Assembly (NCBI GenBank): GCA_003167055.1
Contig: PMUE01000179.1
Coordinates: 1 to 10,178 of the forward strand
DNA: 10,178 bases
Direction of reading: 5' to 3'
From: Vulcanimicrobiota bacterium
GTDB taxonomy: Bacteria > Vulcanimicrobiota > Vulcanimicrobiia > Vulcanimicrobiales > Vulcanimicrobiaceae
The position numbers and the translations under genes were made by a program. Shown here piece by piece: positions 5,901 through 10,178 of the stretch (position 1 is the stretch's first letter; every line of letters begins with the position of its first letter). The notes under the pieces are model-generated. The model saw only the letters and a program-made list of their open reading frames with translations. It was not told where the DNA came from and searched no databases.

Positions 5901-7258
5901 CAGAGGGTCACCGTCGTTCCGCGATACGCAACGTCAGCCTTCCACCCGAACGAACCGCGTGCCATCGCCGCAAGCGCAGCAGCCGACGGCGCTTCGCCGT
6001 GAACCGCGTAGAGGTGCGGCGTCGTGGTGCAAGTTTGCAGCCAACGATGCAGCTCGTTGCGATCGGCGTGCGCGCTAAAGCCCGAAAGATGCACGATTGC
6101 CGCTGCAACCGGGATCGTATCGTTGTAGAGGGTGACGCGCTTGGCGCTGTGGGTGAGGATGTAGCCGAGCGTCCCGAGACTTTGATAGCCCGGAAAGATC
6201 ACCGTGGCTTTTGCATCGCCGAGGTTATTGTGCAAGTGGTGAAGGATGCGACCACCCGATGCCATGCCACTCGCCGACACGATAACGTGCGGGCCCTTGA
6301 CATCATTGAGCGCTTTTGATTCTTCGGTCGTCACGTGCAACGTGAAGTCGCGGATGCCGAACGGCGTTGATTGCGAGTCGTTGGCGACCGACCGGTGTGC
6401 GTTGGGAAAACGCTCGAAGACGTCATCGACTTTCTCGGCCATCGGACTGTCGAGATGGACCGGCAGATTCGCAATCTGCGGGTCCTGCGCTTGGAGGGTT
6501 GCAATCGCGAGCAGAATGTCTTGCGAGCGTTCGACCGCAAAGGCGGGAATGACGATCGCGCCACCGCGCGCGATACCGGCGAGCAGTGTCTGGTGCAGTG
6601 CCTCGGTAGGCTCAGGCGGATGCACTTGATTGGCATAGGTTGATTCGCAGATGAGATCGGTTGCGGCGCCCATCGGCTCGGGATCGAAGAGCAAGGGCCG
6701 ATCGTAACGGCCCAAGTCGCCGGAGAAAACCACCCGCTTTCCTTCGAATTCAAGCCCGGCGAAGGCCGAGCCGATGATGTGGCCGGCATCAAAGTACGTC
6801 GCTTTGAGCGCGCCGACCACGTCGAATGGCTCGTGGTACGCTACCGGCTGCACGTGCTTCATCGTGCGGTCGACGTCGCGTTGATCGTAGTACATCGGCG
6901 GAGCATACGGCCGCTGATGTTGGAACCCACGCTCCTGCAACTCTTGCTGCAGGTGGGCGGAATCGTCGAGCACGATCTCCATCACGTCCACCGTCGGCGG
7001 CGTGCAGAAGATCGGGCCCGAAAAGCCGTCGTGAATCAGTTTGGGCAAATAGCCGACGTGATCGAGATGACCGTGCGTGATGATCACCGCATCGATGTCG
7101 TCAGCCGGCACGGGAAGCGGAAGGCCGTTGAGCGCGGTGACGCTCGCCACACCTTGAAACATGCCGCAATCGACGAGGATGTGCTTGCCGCCGACAGTGA
7201 GCAGATGTTTGCTGCCGGTGACGATGCCGGCCGCCCCAATGAACGTAAGCTCAGCCAC
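5900..7258 (-). CDS. metallo-beta-lactamase-fold beta-CASP ribonuclease-like protein (CPSF73/YSH1 type, RMMBL domain)
   Basis: A 452-residue predicted RNA-processing zinc hydrolase, likely an endo- and/or 5'-exoribonuclease in the cytosol. MBL motifs: DCGMFQG (Asp30), THGHLDH (61-67, metal ligands H62, H64, D66, H67), DAGHIIGS (H160) and FSGDLGR (D181). The beta-CASP insert follows ESTYAN (about 205-210): IPAFAVERSQDIL, HLDSPMAEKV and VSASGMASGGRILHHL. The C-terminal RMMBL region has SGFSAHADR (H397) and AVHGEA (H420). The set is complete, so activity is expected. The frame is open to an ATG at 7318, but those 20 extra residues overlap the upstream gene and lie outside the fold. The GTG at 7256-7258 starts exactly at the first beta strand (AELTFIGAAG) and gives an eight-base overlap with the LOG gene. 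It is not RNase J: the length and RMMBL ending fit COG1236-type proteins. Confidence 0.9.
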   Translation of the reverse strand: MAELTFIGAAGIVTGSKHLLTVGGKHILVDCGMFQGVASVTALNGLPLPVPADDIDAVIITHGHLDHVGYLPKLIHDGFSGPIFCTPPTVDVMEIVLDDSAHLQQELQERGFQHQRPYAPPMYYDQRDVDRTMKHVQPVAYHEPFDVVGALKATYFDAGHIIGSAFAGLEFEGKRVVFSGDLGRYDRPLLFDPEPMGAATDLICESTYANQVHPPEPTEALHQTLLAGIARGGAIVIPAFAVERSQDILLAIATLQAQDPQIANLPVHLDSPMAEKVDDVFERFPNAHRSVANDSQSTPFGIRDFTLHVTTEESKALNDVKGPHVIVSASGMASGGRILHHLHNNLGDAKATVIFPGYQSLGTLGYILTHSAKRVTLYNDTIPVAAAIVHLSGFSAHADRNELHRWLQTCTTTPHLYAVHGEAPSAAALAAMARGSFGWKADVAYRGTTVTL

Positions 7259-7820
7259 GGTCGAAGACCACCGACGAGGGCATGCCGCTGCGCAGATACT
7301 CTTCGAGGCAACGGTCAACGAGTTTTTCCGGATTGTCCTCGGTGATCATGACCGAGCCGGTGTCTTTTTGCACGAGGCCGGCAATCCGGGTGAACTCGTT
7401 GGAGATGCCGCCGGAGTTGGTAAGAATGCCGATCAATTTGCCCTCGTCGTAGGCGATAGAGAACTCGCCCAGCGTTCCGCTGCGTCCGCCGGTGAAGAGC
7501 ACGAAATCCGAACTGTGAATGTTGTGCGTCTCGCGGCCCATCAAGCCTGACCCGGTAAAGACCATGGTGGTATAGGGCTGCAACGGCGAATCGTAGACCT
7601 TGACGTGTTCCTCGCGTGAGAGGGCCGGCGAGACGCCAAGGCTCACGCCCCCAGCCTCGTGCGCGCCGAGCACCGCGGCATGCGGCAGGCCGGGACAGGC
7701 GCCGGTCACAATCGTGGCATCGCGCTCGCCGATGCGCCGGCCCAATCGGCGCGCAAGGTCGAGATCCGCCTTGGTGAGGATTCCGCCGGCGGAACCCATC
7801 ACCCCAATTTGGATTTTCAT
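7251..7820 (-). CDS. LOG-family Rossmann nucleotide-binding protein (TIGR00725-like)
   Basis: A 189-residue Rossmann-fold protein of the LOG/lysine-decarboxylase-like superfamily. IGVMGSAGG (5-13) is the first nucleotide-binding loop, ATIVTGACPGLPHAAVLGA (about 35-53) matches the usual TGGGxGLMxAVxxGA region with a variant Ala-Cys-Pro, RETHN (96-100) supplies the conserved Arg, and FTGGRSGTLGEFSIA (109-123) corresponds to the PGGxGTxxE catalytic motif, with Thr in place of Pro. Known LOG enzymes are cytokinin-nucleotide phosphoribohydrolases that split nucleoside monophosphates, but the variant motifs mean the activity here is uncertain. The ATG (7820-7818) begins the family homology and leads the four-gene leftward operon; the rightward hydrolase starts only two bases away on the other strand. 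No Shine-Dalgarno is visible upstream. A weak -10-like CATAAA (7837-7832) lacks a clear -35. Confidence 0.85.
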   Translation of the reverse strand: MKIQIGVMGSAGGILTKADLDLARRLGRRIGERDATIVTGACPGLPHAAVLGAHEAGGVSLGVSPALSREEHVKVYDSPLQPYTTMVFTGSGLMGRETHNIHSSDFVLFTGGRSGTLGEFSIAYDEGKLIGILTNSGGISNEFTRIAGLVQKDTGSVMITEDNPEKLVDRCLEEYLRSGMPSSVVFDRG

Positions 7821-7822
7821 GG

Positions 7823-8545
7823 ATGGGGATGTTTATGACGGTACAAGAGCCCACCTACCGGGATATCGAGCGGCGCTGGAAGGCGCTGCGCGCGCGCGAC
7901 GTGCGCGTTCGCGAGGTTGCATGCGTCGGCGCGCCGCGCACATTGCTGTGCGCAGAGTACGGCGACCACACGCTCCCCGCGATCCATATCGCAGCGGGCG
8001 TACACGGCGACGAGCCCGCTGGTCCGCACGCATTGCTCGCGTTGCTCGAAACCGACGGCCTCGATCCGCGCTTCTCGTATCGTCTGTGGCCCTGCACGAA
8101 TCCAAGCGGCTACGACGCGCATACGCGCGAGAGCATCGATGGACTCGATATCAATCGCACCTTTGGACGCGGCGGCTCATCGCCCGAATCGCGCGCGATC
8201 ATCACCGCCAATCGCGATCGTAAATTCGAACTCGCGATCGATCTGCACGAAGACGACGATGCCAGCGGCTTCTACTGCTACGAGTACGGCGGTGCCGGCA
8301 TCGGCGAGCCTCTCGTCGACATGCTCTCCGGCGGCGGCACGCCGATCGATCCGCGCCGGGTGCTCACGCCCGATCCCGACGCCGAAGCGGAAGCGATCGG
8401 CGGGCGAACGTTGACGCAGTTGCTCGTGCGCAACGCTGCGCGGCTCGGGCTTACGCTCGAGACGCCGTCGACGGTGCTGCCGTTCAGCGAACGTGTTGCG
8501 ACGCACGTCGCAGCGGTGCAATTTGCGCTTCTCAGACTACCGTGA
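7823..8545 (+). CDS. M14-type zinc hydrolase, succinylglutamate desuccinylase/aspartoacylase-like
   Basis: A 240-residue zinc hydrolase of the carboxypeptidase-A superfamily. Residues: GVHGDEPAG gives ligands His61 and Glu64, NPSGYD plus GLDINRTF (93-114) is the substrate-carboxylate region with Arg112, DLHED gives ligand His142, and LTLETPS gives the general-base Glu213. All catalytic positions are present. There is no signal peptide, so it is likely cytosolic, which favours a small acyl-amino-acid or peptide-amide substrate over exported murein. It is shorter than typical astE/aspartoacylase proteins and lacks an obvious extra C-terminal beta domain. Three in-frame ATGs (7823, 7829, 7835) compete; GGGGA at 7826-7829 and beyond would best serve the ATG at 7835 (start MTVQEP), so the longer start is uncertain by four residues. 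It is followed 35 bases later by ETF-QO on the same strand, with no obvious functional link. Confidence 0.85.
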   Translation: MGMFMTVQEPTYRDIERRWKALRARDVRVREVACVGAPRTLLCAEYGDHTLPAIHIAAGVHGDEPAGPHALLALLETDGLDPRFSYRLWPCTNPSGYDAHTRESIDGLDINRTFGRGGSSPESRAIITANRDRKFELAIDLHEDDDASGFYCYEYGGAGIGEPLVDMLSGGGTPIDPRRVLTPDPDAEAEAIGGRTLTQLLVRNAARLGLTLETPSTVLPFSERVATHVAAVQFALLRLP

Positions 8546-8547
8546 AA

Positions 8548-8605
8548 TGATCAACTTGAAGAAGCTCGAAGAGGTTGGCCATGGCGCAACGTGATCAACT
8601 GGAAG
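8548..8605 (+). repeat. 14-bp near-perfect direct repeat flanking the ETF-QO start
   Basis: TGATCAACTTGAAG at 8548-8561 recurs as TGATCAACTGGAAG at 8592-8605, 13 of 14 identical and 44 bases apart. One copy is upstream of the ETF-QO ATG and the other is just inside the gene. Each holds the palindrome TGATCA. It may be an old short duplication, a paired protein-binding site, or chance. Confidence 0.4.
8568..8574 (+). promoter_or_regulatory. Shine-Dalgarno of ETF-QO
   Basis: GAAGAGG ends six bases before the ATG at 8581, which decides this start over the ATG at 8547 in another frame. A weak promoter-like pair, TTGCGC (8523-8528), 17 bases, AATGAT (8546-8551), lies upstream; it matches consensus at only seven of twelve positions, so co-transcription with the M14 gene is equally likely. 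Confidence 0.6.
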
Positions 8606-10178
8606 TCGATGTGCTCTTCGTCGGTGCCGGCCCGGCATCGCTTGCGGGAGCCATTCGCCTGGGCCAACTCGCGAAGGAAGCGGGCCGCGAGCTCGAGATC
8701 CTCGTGATCGAGAAGGCCGCCGAGATCGGCAACCACGGCATTTCAGGCCTCGTCCTCGATCCGCGAGCGATCGGCGAACTGCTGCCGGATTGGCGGGAAC
8801 GCGGCGCGCCGGTAGATGCGCCGGTCGGCCGCGACGAGTTGTGGTTCCTCACCAAGAGCGGCAAGATCAAAGCTCCGTTCACGCCGCCGCCGCTCAACAA
8901 TCACGGCAAGTTCGTTTCGTCACTGCAGCGCCTCACCAAGTGGATGGCAACGCAAGCGGAAGCGCTCGGCGTGCAAGTGTTCGGCGAATTTCCCGGTCAG
9001 GAACTTCTGTGGGACGGCGATCGCGTGATCGGCGTGCGCACCGGCGACAAAGGCGTCGATCACGACGGCAAACCGAAAGCAAATTACGAACCCGGCGCCG
9101 ATCTGCTTGCGAAAATCGTGATCCTCGGCGAAGGCCCGCGCGGCACGCTCGCTAAGCAAGCAATTCCGCGCCTCGGTCTCGACGACGGCAAAGAGCCGCA
9201 AGTGTATGCGGCGGGCGTCAAAGAACTTTGGCAATTGCCTGACGATCGTTTTCCGGCGGGCACCGTCATTCATACGCTCGGATATCCGCTTCCGCCCGAA
9301 ACCTTTGGCGGCGGATTCATTTACGGCATGAAAGATCGCGTGCTCGATATCGGTCACGTGACCGGTCTGGATTACAAGAATCCGACGACCGACCCGCACA
9401 ACGAATTGCAGCGCATGAAGGAGCATCCGGAAATTCGAAAGATGCTCGACGGCGCGAAGCTGATTCGCTACGGCGCCAAAGCGATTCCGGAAGGCGGACT
9501 CTTCGCGATGATCAAGCCGTACGCCGACGGTTTGATGATCACCGGTGATTCCGCCGGATTCCTCAACGGTATGCGCCTCAAGGGCGTGCACTTGGCGATG
9601 AAGTCGGGCATGATGGCGGCCGACACGGCGTGGGATGCATTGCAAGCGCAGAAGTTTGACGCCGGCCAGCTCTCGGTCTACGAACAGCGTTTTCGCGATT
9701 CGTGGGCGTACGACGAGATGCGCACCGCGCGCAACTTCCACCAAGGTTTTGAGCACGGCATGTGGGCCGGCATGTTCAATGCGGGCCTCGCCACGTTCAC
9801 CGGCGGTCGTGCCTTCGGTTTCATCGACAAACTCCCGGCCAAACCGGGCTACGAAAATATGGTGAAGGCCGGCTACCGGCCAAACGAGACGCCGCGCGCG
9901 AAGATCGACAACGTGCTGACGTTCGATAAACTCACCGATGTCTACAATTCGGGCACGATTCACGAGGAAGATCAGCCGAGCCATCTTCACGTGGCCGACA
10001 CGAATATCTGTCGCGACCGCTGCACCGTCGAATACGGCAATCCGTGCGCGTACTTTTGTCCCGCCGCGGTCTACGAGCCGATGTTCGAACGCGACGGCGA
10101 CGAAGGCGCGGTGCACGGACGACTGCAGATCAACTTCACCAACTGCGTGCATTGCAAAACCTGCGATATCAAGGACCA
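8581..10178 (+). CDS. electron-transfer flavoprotein:ubiquinone oxidoreductase (ETF-QO), 3'-truncated by the window
   Basis: Peripheral membrane flavoprotein that oxidises reduced ETF and passes electrons through FAD and a [4Fe-4S] cluster to the quinone pool, linking beta-oxidation and amino-acid dehydrogenases to respiration. The frame runs without a stop for 532 codons to the window end. Marks: VLFVGAGPASLAGAIRL (FAD Rossmann loop, Gly15/Gly17), EIGNHGISG, VILGEGPRGTLAKQ, HTLGYPL, the quinone/membrane-region segment FGGGFIYGM, TGDSAGFLNGMRLKGVHLAMKSG (FAD-contacting), and the C-terminal ferredoxin-like domain with Cys493 (AYFCPAAVY) and NCVHCKTCDIKD (Cys522, 525, 528), the four cluster ligands. 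About 20-30 residues should be missing beyond the edge. The ATG has a good Shine-Dalgarno. No ETF subunits are in the window; they may lie downstream. Confidence 0.95.
   Translation, partial: MAQRDQLEVDVLFVGAGPASLAGAIRLGQLAKEAGRELEILVIEKAAEIGNHGISGLVLDPRAIGELLPDWRERGAPVDAPVGRDELWFLTKSGKIKAPFTPPPLNNHGKFVSSLQRLTKWMATQAEALGVQVFGEFPGQELLWDGDRVIGVRTGDKGVDHDGKPKANYEPGADLLAKIVILGEGPRGTLAKQAIPRLGLDDGKEPQVYAAGVKELWQLPDDRFPAGTVIHTLGYPLPPETFGGGFIYGMKDRVLDIGHVTGLDYKNPTTDPHNELQRMKEHPEIRKMLDGAKLIRYGAKAIPEGGLFAMIKPYADGLMITGDSAGFLNGMRLKGVHLAMKSGMMAADTAWDALQAQKFDAGQLSVYEQRFRDSWAYDEMRTARNFHQGFEHGMWAGMFNAGLATFTGGRAFGFIDKLPAKPGYENMVKAGYRPNETPRAKIDNVLTFDKLTDVYNSGTIHEEDQPSHLHVADTNICRDRCTVEYGNPCAYFCPAAVYEPMFERDGDEGAVHGRLQINFTNCVHCKTCDIKD

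Noticed and set aside
7259..7318. 20-codon extension of the beta-CASP gene to the ATG at 7318
   Set aside because: It is Cys/Arg/Ala-rich, lies inside the LOG gene in another frame, and precedes the first strand of the MBL fold. The GTG at 7258 fits better.
7887..7915. GC-rich alternating stretch (GCGCGCGCGACGTGCGCG)
   Set aside because: It is explained by Arg/Ala codons (LRARDVRVRE) of the M14 gene in a high-GC genome. There is no T-run or other sign of a regulatory hairpin.
8920..10152. 410-codon open frame on the minus strand
   Set aside because: It lies fully antisense to ETF-QO, whose motifs and iron-sulfur cysteines are unmistakable. It has no recognisable domain and is His/Arg/Val-rich, as high-GC shadow frames are.
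1..10178. tRNA, rRNA, CRISPR, IS element, phage, toxin-antitoxin or other defence genes
   Set aside because: No cloverleaf-like sequence, regularly spaced repeats, transposase motifs (DDE/HUH), inverted terminal repeats or defence-type domains were seen. All longer intervals are covered by genes, and the largest gap is the 35 bases at 8546-8580.

Overview
The window is compact, high-GC bacterial chromosomal DNA. GC is roughly 60-65% by eye, with one clearly poorer gene. About 98% of it is protein-coding. I see no rRNA, tRNA, CRISPR array, insertion sequence or phage gene. The genes are metabolic and housekeeping: two metallohydrolases, threonine aldolase, a beta-CASP ribonuclease-like protein, a LOG-type Rossmann protein, an FAD/NAD oxidoreductase and ETF-quinone oxidoreductase. 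ETF-quinone oxidoreductase implies an organism with a respiratory chain that feeds electrons from flavoprotein dehydrogenases (beta-oxidation, amino-acid or choline-type dehydrogenases) into the quinone pool. The style fits a soil-type high-GC lineage, possibly a poorly cultured phylum such as Eremiobacterota/WPS-2, but nothing in the sequence proves the taxon.

Layout from left to right. (a) 1-945 (+) is the C-terminal two-thirds or so of an M20 amidohydrolase. (b) 942-2635 (-) is a tight three-gene operon: a small helical protein of unknown function, a 76-residue phasin-like helical protein, and a TPR plus two-lobed retropepsin-type aspartic protease. Its last stop codon shares the palindrome CTAG with the stop of the M20 gene. 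(c) 2646-3878 (+) is an FAD/NAD(P)H oxidoreductase. (d) 3900-7820 (-) is a second tight operon of four genes, in transcription order: LOG-family protein, beta-CASP metallo-beta-lactamase-fold nuclease, threonine aldolase, and an exported protein of unknown function with lower GC. (e) 7823-10178 (+) holds an M14/aspartoacylase-type zinc hydrolase, then ETF-QO, which is cut by the window end just after its last iron-sulfur cysteine.

The most notable architecture is at the two divergent junctions, near 2635-2671 and near 7820-7835. In each, oppositely directed start codons lie only a few bases apart, so there is no ordinary intergenic promoter. At the first, a good sigma-70-like promoter for the leftward operon (ATGACA, 17 bp, CATAAT) lies inside the start of the rightward gene. 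Its predicted transcription start falls at or beside an ATG at 2635, which points to a leaderless transcript and argues against the longer start at 2644. By contrast, the last gene of the four-gene operon and ETF-QO have clear Shine-Dalgarno sequences, so both initiation modes may coexist.

I found no convincing previously undescribed multi-gene system. The candidates worth following are the divergent leaderless-promoter arrangement, the unknown/phasin-like/protease operon, and the unrecognised secreted protein attached to the LOG/beta-CASP/threonine-aldolase operon.
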